From: Caulobacter mirabilis
Lineage (GTDB): Bacteria > Pseudomonadota > Alphaproteobacteria > Caulobacterales > Caulobacteraceae
NCBI RefSeq assembly: GCF_002749615.1
Contig: NZ_CP024201.1
Location: forward strand, 1,798,001 to 1,862,000
DNA length: 64,000 nt
Direction: 5' to 3'
Shown here: positions 42,798 to 50,809 of the stretch, one piece after another
How the letters are laid out: every line of letters starts with the position of its first letter
How positions within the stretch are numbered: position 1 is the stretch's first letter
The notes under the pieces: generated by a model
Seen by the model: only the letters and a program-made list of their open reading frames with translations
What the model was told of the DNA's origin: nothing
Database searches by the model: none
Translations under genes and position numbers: made by a program

Positions 42798-45179
42798 ATG
42801 CCCCGCGAGACGATCAGGGTGGACATGGACGACGCCGGTTTCGCCGTTCGCGGCAAGGATATCGCTCTGCTGCGCCGGATCGAGGAACGCGTTCTCTGGC
42901 TCGCCAGCTGGACGATCCACAACGCCAACCACCTGCGCGAAAGCCGCGACGGGCTGAAGGTCGGCGGCCACCAGGCCAGCTGCGCCAGCATGACCACCCT
43001 GATGACGGCGCTCTATTTCGCCGCCCTGCGCCCGCAGGACCGGGTCGCGGTCAAGCCGCACGCCAGCCCGGTCTTCCACGCCATCCAGCACCTGTACGGC
43101 CGCCAGAGCCTGGACCAGCTGCAGCGCTTCCGCGCCCTGGGCGGGGCCCAGTCCTATCCGTCGCGGACCAAGGATCAGGACGACGTCGACTTCTCGACCG
43201 GTTCGGTCGGCCTGGGCGTGGCCATGACCGCCTTCGCGTCGCTGACCCAGGACTACCTGGCCGCCCGCGGCGCGGTGAAGCCCGACGCCATGGGGCGGAT
43301 GATCTCGCTGCTGGGCGACGCCGAGCTGGACGAGGGCAATATCTACGAGGCCTTGATCGAGGCCTGCAAACACGACGTCCGCAACACCTGGTGGATCGTC
43401 GACTACAACCGCCAGAGCCTGGACGCGACCACCAGCGACCGGATGTTCACCCGCTACGGCGAGATCTTCGAGGCCGCCGGCTGGACCGTCGAGACGCTGA
43501 AGTGGTCGAAGCGCCAGCGCGAGGCCTTCGCCAGGTCCGGCGGCGCGGCGCTGCAGGCCTGGATCGAGAACGCGCCCAACGACCTCTACTCGGCCCTGAC
43601 CTACCAGGGCGGGGCGGCCTGGCGCGAGCGGCTGAACGCCGACCTGGCCGACGACAAGCCGGCGCTGAAATTGATCGCCTCGTACGACGACGAGGACCTG
43701 GCCCTGCTGATGACCGAGCTGGGCGGCCACTGCATGGAGACGGTGCTGGAGGCCTTCGCCCGCGCCGCCGAGGACGACGCGCCTCGCTTCTTCATCGCCT
43801 ACACGGTCAAGGGCTGGCGGTTGCCGTTCCAGGGTCACAAGGACAACCACGCCGGCCTGATGAACCCCTCGCAGATCGCCGAGCTGCGTCAGCGGCTGGG
43901 CGTCAGGGACGGCCAGGAATGGGACGTCCTCAGCGGGATCGCCGACAACGAGGCGACCGCGATCCGCCGTCTGGTCGAGACCGCGCCCTTCGCCGGCCGG
44001 ACCGACGGCCGCAAGGTCGCGCCGCGCGTCGCCACGCCTTCGGCCGAGACCCTGCTGAAGGCCGTCGAGGGCGAGGGTGAGCAGTCGACCCAGACCGCCT
44101 TCGGCAAGGTGATGTTCGAGATCGCCAAGGGCCAGGACGAGTTCGCCGGCCGGGTGGTCACCACCTCGCCGGACGTGACCGTCTCGACCAACCTGGGCGG
44201 CTTCGTGAACCGTCGCGGCGTGTTCCACCGCCGGGCGCACGAGGACGTCTTCAAGAGCCGGCGCATCCCCTCGGCCCAGGTCTGGTCGATGGCCGAGACC
44301 GGCCAGCACGTCGAGCTGGGCATCGCCGAGAACAACCTGTTCATCGCCCTTGCGGCGCTGGGCCTGTCGGCGCCGCTGTTCGGCGAGCGGCTGTTCCCGG
44401 TGGGGACGCTGTACGACCCCTTCATCGCCCGCGGCCTCGATGCCCTGAACTACGCCTGCTATCAGGACGCCCGCTTCCTGCTGGTCGCCACGCCCAGCGG
44501 CTTGACCCTGGCCCCCGAGGGCGGCGCCCACCAGTCGATCGGCACGCCGCTGATCGGGATGAGCCAGCCGGGCCTGGACAGCTACGAACCCGCCTTCGCT
44601 GACGAAACCGCCGTGCTGATGGCCCACGCCTTCGAGCGCATCCAGGCGGAGCAGGGCGGTTCGACCTATCTGCGCCTGTCCACCCGGGTCATCCCCCAGC
44701 CGGCCCGCGCCGATGACGACTGGAAGGCCGGCGCCGTGGCCGGCGGCTACTGGCTGCGCAAGCCGGCCGCCGACGCCCGTCTGGCGCTGGTTTACAGCGG
44801 CGCCATCGCGCCCGAGGCGCTGGACGCCTTCGAGCAGCTGCTCGAGGACGAGCCCGGCGCCGGGCTGCTGGCGGTGACCTCGCCCGACGTGCTGCACGCC
44901 GACTGGACCGCCGCCGGCCGCGCCCGCTGGACGGGCGGCGAGGCGCGTCGGTCCACGGCCGAGACGCTGCTCGACGCCCTGCCGCCGGCGGCTTCGCTGG
45001 TCACCGTGATCGACGGCTCGCCGGCGGCGCTGTCTTGGCTGGGCTCGGTGCGTGGCCAGCGGGTGCGCGCCCTGGGCATGGAGAGTTTCGGCCAGTCGGG
45101 CGATCTGCCGGACCTCTACGCCAAGTACCGCCTGGACGCCGAGGCCATCCTGGACGCCTGCGCCGACCTGCTGGTCTAG
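42798..45179 (+). CDS. AceE/transketolase-like thiamine diphosphate enzyme
   Basis: A 793-residue single-chain thiamine enzyme with fused E1 alpha- and beta-like halves, as in homodimeric pyruvate dehydrogenase AceE and transketolase. Visible are GHQASCASMTTLMTALYF, the diphosphate-binding region SLLGDAELDEGNIYEALIE ... IVDYNRQSLD, and FIAYTVKGWRLPFQGHKDNH (AceE-like). The pyrimidine-binding half carries AETGQHVELGIAENNLFIAL. Shorter than AceE (about 890). No lipoyl E2 or E3 gene is adjacent, so the acceptor is unclear. ATG 42798 has AAGGG 6 bases upstream. The stop shares CTAG with the convergent NTF2-like gene. Confidence 0.85.
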   Translation: MPRETIRVDMDDAGFAVRGKDIALLRRIEERVLWLASWTIHNANHLRESRDGLKVGGHQASCASMTTLMTALYFAALRPQDRVAVKPHASPVFHAIQHLYGRQSLDQLQRFRALGGAQSYPSRTKDQDDVDFSTGSVGLGVAMTAFASLTQDYLAARGAVKPDAMGRMISLLGDAELDEGNIYEALIEACKHDVRNTWWIVDYNRQSLDATTSDRMFTRYGEIFEAAGWTVETLKWSKRQREAFARSGGAALQAWIENAPNDLYSALTYQGGAAWRERLNADLADDKPALKLIASYDDEDLALLMTELGGHCMETVLEAFARAAEDDAPRFFIAYTVKGWRLPFQGHKDNHAGLMNPSQIAELRQRLGVRDGQEWDVLSGIADNEATAIRRLVETAPFAGRTDGRKVAPRVATPSAETLLKAVEGEGEQSTQTAFGKVMFEIAKGQDEFAGRVVTTSPDVTVSTNLGGFVNRRGVFHRRAHEDVFKSRRIPSAQVWSMAETGQHVELGIAENNLFIALAALGLSAPLFGERLFPVGTLYDPFIARGLDALNYACYQDARFLLVATPSGLTLAPEGGAHQSIGTPLIGMSQPGLDSYEPAFADETAVLMAHAFERIQAEQGGSTYLRLSTRVIPQPARADDDWKAGAVAGGYWLRKPAADARLALVYSGAIAPEALDAFEQLLEDEPGAGLLAVTSPDVLHADWTAAGRARWTGGEARRSTAETLLDALPPAASLVTVIDGSPAALSWLGSVRGQRVRALGMESFGQSGDLPDLYAKYRLDAEAILDACADLLV

Positions 45180-45526
45180 TACGAGATCGCGTCCATCCGG
45201 CGGATCAGGCCGCCGTCCAGGGTGAAGGCGAAGCGGGCGGGGCCCTGTTCCCACGGACGCCCCTCGATGCTGGCGATGGTCATGAAGACCTGCACCGCCA
45301 AGCGGCCGTCCGGCAGGCGTTCGAACGCGATCGGCGAGACCTCCGGGCGGATGACCGCGAACTGCTGGGTCCAGTAGTCGCGCATCGCCTCGGGGCCATG
45401 GCGGCGGCCGCCGTCGAGCAGGTCCTGCCAGTCGACGTCGGGGTGCACCAAGGCGACCAGGGCGTCGACGTCCTGGCGGTTGAGAGCTTCATACAGACGC
45501 GTCACCAGGGCTTCGTCTTCGCCCAT
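45176..45526 (-). CDS. NTF2-like / SnoaL-fold protein
   Basis: A 116-residue NTF2-like protein. ALVTRLYEALNRQDVDALVALVHPDVDWQDLL is the typical first helix-helix-strand, RRHGPEAMRDYWTQQFAVI follows, and closing strands include LAVQVFMTIASIEG and RFAFTLDGGLIRRMDAIS. No catalytic residues mark it as an isomerase. It is 6 bases downstream of a lipoprotein cytochrome c gene on the same strand, so the two are probably co-transcribed. Its stop shares CTAG with the transketolase-like gene. Confidence 0.8.
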   Translation of the reverse strand: MGEDEALVTRLYEALNRQDVDALVALVHPDVDWQDLLDGGRRHGPEAMRDYWTQQFAVIRPEVSPIAFERLPDGRLAVQVFMTIASIEGRPWEQGPARFAFTLDGGLIRRMDAISY

Positions 45527-45532
45527 CGCCGC

Positions 45533-46030
45533 CTAGCCTCCGGGCTTGTAGCCGCTTTCCACCTTCAGATACGCGATCAGATCGATACGGTCCTTTTCGT
45601 CCTTCACGCCGAGGAAGGACATCCTGTTGCCGGGCAGGAAGCCCCGCGGGTCCTGCAGCCACTTGTCGAGGTGCTCGGCGTCCCAGACGAAGCCGGCGTT
45701 CAGGACGGCCTGGGAATAGCGGAACTTCTCGTGGGTCCCGGCCTTGCGGCCGAATACGCCGTGCAGGTTGGGGCCGGTCATGTTGGCGCCGCCCTCGGTG
45801 ATGGTGTGGCAGGAACGGCAGAGCGCGAACTTGCGCTGGCCGTTCTCCAGGTCGGCGGTGTTGTAGGGCGCCGGCAGGCTGGCGAGGATCTTGGCGGTCT
45901 CCGGATCGACCGGGGCGGGGGCGGCGGTCGATCCGCCTTCGCCCTTGGCCGTCTCCTGCGGCGACTTGGTGCAGGCCCCCAGGGCCGCCGTCATTCCGAT
46001 CACGATCGCCACAGCCGCAAACCGACGCAT
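45533..46030 (-). CDS. Lipid-anchored class I cytochrome c
   Basis: A 165-residue exported c-type cytochrome. The N-terminus is a lipoprotein signal (MRRFAAVAIVIGMTAALGAC, lipobox LGAC). A Glu/Pro/Ala linker follows, then one heme site CRSCH (Cys71, Cys74, His75), GPNLHGVFGRKAGTH and the axial Met137 in PGNRMSFLG. It resembles membrane-anchored mitochondrial-type cytochromes (CycM-like) that shuttle electrons to oxidases. Attachment by a lipid instead of a helix is a variation. It precedes an NTF2-like gene by 6 bases. Confidence 0.93.
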   Translation of the reverse strand: MRRFAAVAIVIGMTAALGACTKSPQETAKGEGGSTAAPAPVDPETAKILASLPAPYNTADLENGQRKFALCRSCHTITEGGANMTGPNLHGVFGRKAGTHEKFRYSQAVLNAGFVWDAEHLDKWLQDPRGFLPGNRMSFLGVKDEKDRIDLIAYLKVESGYKPGG

Positions 46031-46158
46031 CTTCTTCCTCGTTCCGAACCTGGCGGGAAGCTACTCCAGTGGCGCGGCGTTGCAACGGGACTGATTGACT
46101 TACCGGCGCGGAAATCCCGGATGCTGACGGCCGGGAAAAGAAACGCACACGGAAAACC

Positions 46159-47067
46159 ATGTCGCCACATCATTTCAGGGGGCTGGCGATCGCCCTGGCC
46201 CTGCTCGCCGGTCCCGTGCTGGCCGCTCCGGCGGGGGCGCCGAGGCCCGTCGACACCCGAGCCTTCGACGGCGTGAAGCCGGTCGCGGCGCTGCCCAACG
46301 CCACCCGGCTGGCCTGGCTGGATCTGGGCGACCCGAAGGGCCGGCCAACGGTCCTGATCCACGGCTACACCGACAACGCCCGGGACTGGGCGCCGGTGAC
46401 GCCGTTCCTTGGGCAGGGGCGCCGCCTGATCGTCGTCGACCTGCGCGGGCATGGCCAGTCGTCGAAGCCGGAGTGCTGCTACACCCGCCAGGATCTGGCC
46501 TATGACATCAAGCTCCTGCTCGATGATCTGAAGATCGAGAAGGCCGACGTCGTCGGCCATTCGCTGGGCAGCATCGTCGCCCAGACCTTCGCTCAGTACT
46601 GGCCGGATCGCACGCGCAAGGTGGTGCTGATCTCCTCCACGGCCGGCAAGGCGGCGGGCGAGGCGCAGGGCATGGACTTCGTCACCCCGATCCTGGCCCT
46701 GAAGGACCCGATCGACCCGGACTCGGCCTTCATGCACGCCTGGTGGCATTCGCCGACGCCGGTCGACCCGGCCTTCATGAAGCGCCAGCGCGAGGATTCG
46801 GCGAAGATCCCGGCGGGCGTCTGGAAGGCGGTGATCTTCCAGGGGATGCTGGGCATGGACCTGAAGTCGACCCTGCCGATGCTCAAGGCGCCGACGCTGC
46901 TGATCTGGGGCGACCAGGATACGCTGATGCTGGAGAGTGACCGCAAGGGCCTGATCGCGGCCCTGCCGGCGGCGCAGGTCAAGGTCTACCAGGGTCTGGG
47001 CCACAACCCCTTCTGGGAGGAGCCGGAACGGGTCGCGGCGGATATCGGGGCCTTCCTGGAGAAGTGA
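46159..47067 (+). CDS. Exported alpha/beta hydrolase
   Basis: A 302-residue hydrolase with a signal peptide (MSPHHFRGLAIALALLAGPVLAAPAG). The core has the oxyanion loop LIHGYTDNARDW, the nucleophile elbow VVGHSLGS with Ser135, Asp in LLIWGDQD and His in QGLGHNPFWEEPE, so the triad is complete. It would hydrolyse an ester or similar bond in the periplasm or outside; the substrate is unknown. It is monocistronic, with an inverted-repeat element 14 bases past the stop. Confidence 0.88.
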   Translation: MSPHHFRGLAIALALLAGPVLAAPAGAPRPVDTRAFDGVKPVAALPNATRLAWLDLGDPKGRPTVLIHGYTDNARDWAPVTPFLGQGRRLIVVDLRGHGQSSKPECCYTRQDLAYDIKLLLDDLKIEKADVVGHSLGSIVAQTFAQYWPDRTRKVVLISSTAGKAAGEAQGMDFVTPILALKDPIDPDSAFMHAWWHSPTPVDPAFMKRQREDSAKIPAGVWKAVIFQGMLGMDLKSTLPMLKAPTLLIWGDQDTLMLESDRKGLIAALPAAQVKVYQGLGHNPFWEEPERVAADIGAFLEK

Positions 47068-47081
47068 GCGCAGAATCCCGT

Positions 47082-47177
47082 TTCCCCGGCGAAGGCCGGG
47101 GCCCAGTTCAGCCGTGGCGTTCTGAATTCCATCCCGGGCCTCTGAGCTCCCGACTGGGTCCCGGCCTGCGCCGGGAC
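47082..47177. repeat. Inverted-repeat element, family B copy 2
   Basis: Arms TCCCCGGCGAAGGCCGGGGC (continuing CCAG) and CTGGGTCCCGGCCTGCGCCG (continuing GGAC) are inverted around 48 bases. It fills the gap between the convergent alpha/beta hydrolase and arfB genes. It may act as a bidirectional terminator. Confidence 0.7.
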
Positions 47178-47198
47178 GGTCGGAGCAGGGAAGGGTCT

Positions 47199-47624
47199 CT
47201 AGTCGCCGAAGCTGGGCTTGCCGCGGCCGGCCTTGATCGCGCCGCGGCGGGTCTTGGCGTCGACGCGCTTGGCCTTGGCCGCCTTGCTGGGCTTGGTCTT
47301 CTTGCGCGGCGGGGGCGGAGGCTCGGCCGCCTTGGCGATCAGCTCGACCAGCCGTTCGACGGCGTCGGCCCGGTTGCGCTCCTGCGTGCGGAAGCGGTTG
47401 GCGGTGATCACGATCACCCCGTCCAGGGTCAGCTTCGAGCCGGCCAGCTTCTGCAGCCGCGCCGAAACGTCGTCGGGCAGCGACGGCGAACGCCGCGCGT
47501 CGAAGCGCATCTGCACCGCCGTGGCCACCTTGTTGACGTTCTGGCCGCCGGGACCGGAGGCGCGGATGAAGCTGAAGACCAGCTCGTCCTCGTCCAGGTC
47601 GATGTGGGGCGGAATGGCGATCAT
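47199..47624 (-). CDS. arfB: Alternative ribosome-rescue factor ArfB (peptidyl-tRNA hydrolase)
   Basis: ArfB enters the empty A site of stalled ribosomes and releases the peptide through its GGQ motif. The 141-residue product has GPGGQNVNKVATAVQMRFD (GGQ at residues 26-28) and the helical domain ending VIVITANRFRTQERNRADA. The basic tail that lies in the mRNA tunnel is rich in Lys/Arg (KKTKPSKAAKAKRVDAKTRR). C. crescentus ArfB is the known backup for tmRNA. ATG 47624 is chosen because the family begins near MIAIPPHI; 10 upstream codons look non-coding. Confidence 0.93.
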   Translation of the reverse strand: MIAIPPHIDLDEDELVFSFIRASGPGGQNVNKVATAVQMRFDARRSPSLPDDVSARLQKLAGSKLTLDGVIVITANRFRTQERNRADAVERLVELIAKAAEPPPPPRKKTKPSKAAKAKRVDAKTRRGAIKAGRGKPSFGD

Positions 47625-47664
47625 GGCGACGCTTCTAGCCTGAAGCGCCGCCATGTCGACAGGG

Positions 47665-48048
47665 TCAGCCGCGCCCCTTCGGATCCGGACCGAAGCGGTT
47701 GTCGCCCGGCGTGCCGTCCAGCACGTAGAAGATGAACAGCACCAGCCCGCCCACGAACGGGACCAGGGCGATGAACAGCCACCAGGCGCTGCGGTTGGTG
47801 TCGTGCAGTCGACGGAAGGCGACGGCCAGGCTGGGGATCAGCAGGGCCAGGCAAAACAGCCCGAGCAAGCCGTACACCGCCGTCGCGGCGCCGCTTTGCG
47901 GATCGCCGCCGGCGACGATCATCGCCACGATGCAGAGCAGGAAGCTGACCACCGCCTGGAAGAGCCAGAAGAACCAGTATTCGGAACGACGGGCGCGGCC
48001 CTGGAAGTCGGCGTACTTCCGCAGCGGCTGGAACATAAGATCGAACAT
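47665..48048 (-). CDS. DUF805 membrane protein
   Basis: A 127-residue protein with three to four membrane segments. It opens MFDLMFQPLRKYADFQGRARRSEYWFFWLFQ, the DUF805 signature including the GRARRSEYW motif, and ends in LVPFVGGLVLFIFYVLDGTPGDNRFGPDP, also typical. DUF805 proteins are common in bacteria and their role is unknown. ATG 48048 has AGGGGGG upstream. It lies 40 bases upstream of arfB on the same strand and may be co-transcribed. Confidence 0.88.
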   Translation of the reverse strand: MFDLMFQPLRKYADFQGRARRSEYWFFWLFQAVVSFLLCIVAMIVAGGDPQSGAATAVYGLLGLFCLALLIPSLAVAFRRLHDTNRSAWWLFIALVPFVGGLVLFIFYVLDGTPGDNRFGPDPKGRG

Positions 48049-48149
48049 GACGACCCCCCTGGCCCGGCGCCGGCGAGCCGCCGCGCGGGGCCATGTCATC
48101 CGGGAAGGATTTCCCGGCCCGAAAAGGGTAGCACCGGTTTTCGAGGCGT

Positions 48150-48614
48150 CTAGCGTCGTGCGCGGCGGCTCTTCTGAATCGCTTCGTCCAGCGCCTGGAG
48201 GAAGCGCGAGCGGTCGGCGCGATCGAACGGCCTCGGCCCGCCGGTGATCTCTCCCGTGGAGCGGATGTGCTCCATGATCGAGCGCTGAGCCAGGGCGGAC
48301 CCGATCGAATCGAGCGTGAACGGCTGGCCGTTGGGCTTGATCGCCGCCGCCCCAGCCTTCAGCGCGCGGTCGGCCAGCGGGATGTCGTTGGTCACCACCA
48401 CATCGCCCGGCTTCGCGCGCTCGGCGATCCAGTCGTCGGCGACATCCGGACCGGCGTCGACGATCACCCGTTCGATCAGCGGCGAGGCGGGGACCATCAT
48501 GAAGCTGTTGCTGACCACGAAGGTCTTCAGGCCGTAGCGGGCGGCGACCTTGTAAGTCTCGTCCTTCACCGGGCAGGCGTCGGCGTCGACATAGATGCGG
48601 ATCGGATCGGACAT
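48150..48614 (-). CDS. YaiI/YqxD family protein (DUF188, PIN-like)
   Basis: A 154-residue member of the YaiI/YqxD family. It starts RIYVDADACPVKDETYKVAA (conserved DADACPVK) and has VSNSFMMVPASPLIERVIVD, KPGDVVVTNDIPLADRALK and the closing TGGPRPFDRADRSRFLQ. The conserved acidic residues give a PIN-domain-like arrangement, so nuclease activity is conceivable, but the function is not established. Start is the ATG shortly after the tRNA-Thr region; no operon partner is evident. Confidence 0.9.
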   Translation of the reverse strand: MSDPIRIYVDADACPVKDETYKVAARYGLKTFVVSNSFMMVPASPLIERVIVDAGPDVADDWIAERAKPGDVVVTNDIPLADRALKAGAAAIKPNGQPFTLDSIGSALAQRSIMEHIRSTGEITGGPRPFDRADRSRFLQALDEAIQKSRRARR

Positions 48615-48730
48615 GTCCCCGCTCTAGAACCGCTCACAGGCCGTGCACAAGTCCGTGCACAGGATTTGTCGGAACCCGAATCTCCCCATGCTCGTTGACG
48701 CGCAGTCTGGACAGCAGCGGAGAACCCGCC

Positions 48731-48802
48731 ATGCCTCAGTTCCTCAAGCGTCTCATCGCCGACCTCGACGCCCTGATCTGGAGCCTGACGTCCCGGGCCT
48801 AG
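48731..48802 (+). CDS. Possible 23-residue peptide
   Basis: An ATG with a good ribosome site (GGAGA, 7 bases upstream) opens a 23-codon frame, MPQFLKRLIADLDALIWSLT then SRA. It would form an amphipathic helix with two basic and two acidic residues. It lies in a 256-base gap that also holds a direct repeat (CCGTGCACA twice, 48635-48660) before the tRNA-Thr gene on the other strand. Conservation is unknown, and chance ORFs of this size are common. Confidence 0.3.
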   Translation: MPQFLKRLIADLDALIWSLTSRA

Positions 48803-48870
48803 GGCGGGCGCGGCGTGCGGCGGAGGTCCAAAGCCAGGGCCGGCGTCCGTGAAAGACGCCCGCGACGGCG

Positions 48871-48946
48871 TGGTGCCGGCTGCAGGGATCGAACCCGCGA
48901 CCTTCGGTTTACAAAACCGCTGCTCTACCATCTGAGCTAAGCCGGC
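48871..48946 (-). tRNA. tRNA-Thr (TGT)
   Basis: On the minus strand the 76-base gene starts GCCGGCT, pairs with the 3' AGCCGGC, and has an encoded CCA. The anticodon loop TTTGTAA gives TGT (threonine). D-arm GCTCAGATGGTAGAGC and T-arm GGGTTCGATCC are intact. Confidence 0.95.
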
Positions 48947-49118
48947 GACGCCTTGCTGTCCTTGCGGACGGCGAGGGGGCTTCCTCTGACAGAAGCGGCC
49001 CGCGGTCAACCGTCGTGGCGCCTGGAACAGCGTCAATCGGTCTGGTCGTCGTGAAACGCCTCTTGGCGAACCGGCGAGCGCCCCGTCGTCGGGCGGCGTG
49101 TTCAGCCGGCCGACCGCC

Positions 49119-49919
49119 CTAGCGCTTGGCCAGGGCGCCGGAGGCCCGCCACTTGCCGACCAGCGAGTAGATGATGATCCCGGTGGCCACCACGGCGATC
49201 AGCAGGGTGCAGACCGCGTTGATCTCCGGCGTCACCCCGAGGCGGACCTGGCTGTAGATCCGCATCGGCAGGGTGGTCGCGCCCGGTCCGCTGGTGAAGC
49301 TCGCGATGACCAGGTCGTCCAGCGACAGGGTGAAGGCCAGCATCCAGCCGGCCAGCACGGCCGGGAAGATGTTGGGCAGCGTCACCTGCAGGAAGGCGCG
49401 GCTCGGCGTGCAGCCGAGGTCCTGGGCGGCTTCCTCCAGCTGCCGATCGAAGGTGACCAGCCGCGAATGCACCACCACCGCCACATAGGACAGGGCGAAG
49501 GTCGTGTGGGCCAGCATCACCGTCCAGAAGCCGCGGTCGAACTGCACCGCCACGAACAGCAGCAGCAGGGCCAGGCCCATGATCACCTCGGGCATGACCA
49601 TCGGGGCGTAGACCATGCCGGAAAAGAAGGTCCGTCCCCGGAACCGGCCGCCGCGCACCAGGGCGATCGCCGCCAGGGTGCCGACCACCGTGGCGATGGT
49701 CGCCGACAGCAGCCCGACCCGGATGGTCACCCAGGCGGCGCTGAGCAGCTGGTCGTCCTGCAGCAGGGCCGCGTACCACTTGGTGGAGAAGCCGCCCCAG
49801 ACGGTGACCAGCTTGCTGGCGTTGAACGACCAGACCACCAGCAGGACGATGGGCAGGTACAGGAACGCGAACCCGAGGGTGATCGAGACCAGGTTGAACC
49901 AGGACGGCCCGCGCCTCAT
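49119..49919 (-). CDS. potI: Putrescine/spermidine ABC transporter permease PotI
   Basis: Second inner-membrane permease of a Pot-type polyamine importer, 266 residues with six helices. It has LGFAFLYLPIVLLVVWSFN at the start, the permease EAA loop (EEAAQDLGCTPSRAFLQVTL) that contacts the ATPase, and LDDLVIASFTSGPGATTLPM, typical of PotI/PotC. It is last in the potF-G-H-I order; its ATG overlaps the potH stop (ATGA). Translation of the whole operon appears coupled, so the premature stop in potH could reduce its yield. Confidence 0.92.
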   Translation of the reverse strand: MRRGPSWFNLVSITLGFAFLYLPIVLLVVWSFNASKLVTVWGGFSTKWYAALLQDDQLLSAAWVTIRVGLLSATIATVVGTLAAIALVRGGRFRGRTFFSGMVYAPMVMPEVIMGLALLLLFVAVQFDRGFWTVMLAHTTFALSYVAVVVHSRLVTFDRQLEEAAQDLGCTPSRAFLQVTLPNIFPAVLAGWMLAFTLSLDDLVIASFTSGPGATTLPMRIYSQVRLGVTPEINAVCTLLIAVVATGIIIYSLVGKWRASGALAKR

Positions 49920-50809
49920 GCCCGTTCCTCCAGCGCCCGCGCCTGTTGGCGCTGGTAGAGGACGATCGGCAGGACCAGGGTGATCAGCAGCACGATGGCG
50001 ACGGCGCTGGCGAACGGCCAGTCGCGGTTGGCGAAGAACTCCATCCAGATCGAGCGGCCGATCATCAGCGAGCCGGGCCCGCCGAGCAGGTCGGGGATCA
50101 CGAACTCGCCGACCATCGGGATGAAGCACAGCAGGCAGCCGGCCACCACGCCGGGAATCGAGAGCGGGAAGGTCACCTGCCAGAAGCTCTTCCAGGGCGG
50201 CGATCCGAGATCGGCGGCGGCCTCGAGCAGGGTGTGGTCCTGGCGCTCCAGCGCCGCGTACAGCGGCAGCACCATGAACGGCAGGTAGCTGTACACCAGC
50301 CCGATCTGCACCGCCGCCGGGGTGTAGAGCAGGGTCATCGGCCCCAGGCCGATGAGCTTGAGGAAGGCGTTCAGCAGCCCCTCGGGCTTGAGGATGCCGA
50401 CCCAGGCGTAGACCCGGATCAGGAAGCTGGTCCAGAACGGCAGGATCACCAGCATCAGCAGGATGCTGCGCACGCCCGGGCGGCAGCGGGCCATGCCGTA
50501 GGCCATCGGATACCCGACCAGCAGCGCCAGGACCGTCCCCGTGGCGGCGAACTTCAGGCTGGACAGATAGGCCTGGAGGTAGAACGGATCCTCGCCCAGG
50601 CGCTTGTACATGTCGAAGTCGAGGGCGGCGAAGAAGGCCTTGATCCCCTCGAGCCCGGCCGACCAGTCGATCTGCGGCGCGTAGGGCGGGATCTACAGCG
50701 CCGTGTCCGACAGCGACAGCCGGAACACCAGCAGGAACGGGAAGGCGAAGAAGATTCCCAGCCACAGGGCCGGAACGATCGCCGCGCGGGAGCGGGGACG
50801 GCCGCTCAT
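49916..50809 (-). pseudogene. potH: Putrescine ABC transporter permease PotH with an in-frame amber codon
   Basis: The frame opens at ATG 50809, overlapping the potG stop (ATGA), and encodes MSGRPRSRAAIVPALWLGIF and the rest of TM1. Codon 39 is TAG (50693-50695); the same frame then runs on to 49916 with full PotH similarity: IPPYAPQIDWSAGLEGIKAF, YLPFMVLPLYAALERQ, the EAAADLGSPPWKSFWQV loop and VGEFVIPDLLGGPG. Without the stop it is 297 codons, normal length. An internal ATG at 50611 would give 231 residues lacking TM1. A single base change, a sequencing error or amber readthrough are the options. Confidence 0.85.

Noticed and set aside
42576..45254. Open frame of 892 codons antisense to the AceE-like gene
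   Set aside because: High-GC antisense shadow; no start context and no domain, while the plus-strand enzyme is complete.
48100..48117. CCGGGAA-GGAT-TTCCCGG hairpin between DUF805 and DUF188 genes
   Set aside because: A perfect 7-base stem, but without a U-tract on either strand and too short to call a terminator or operator with confidence.
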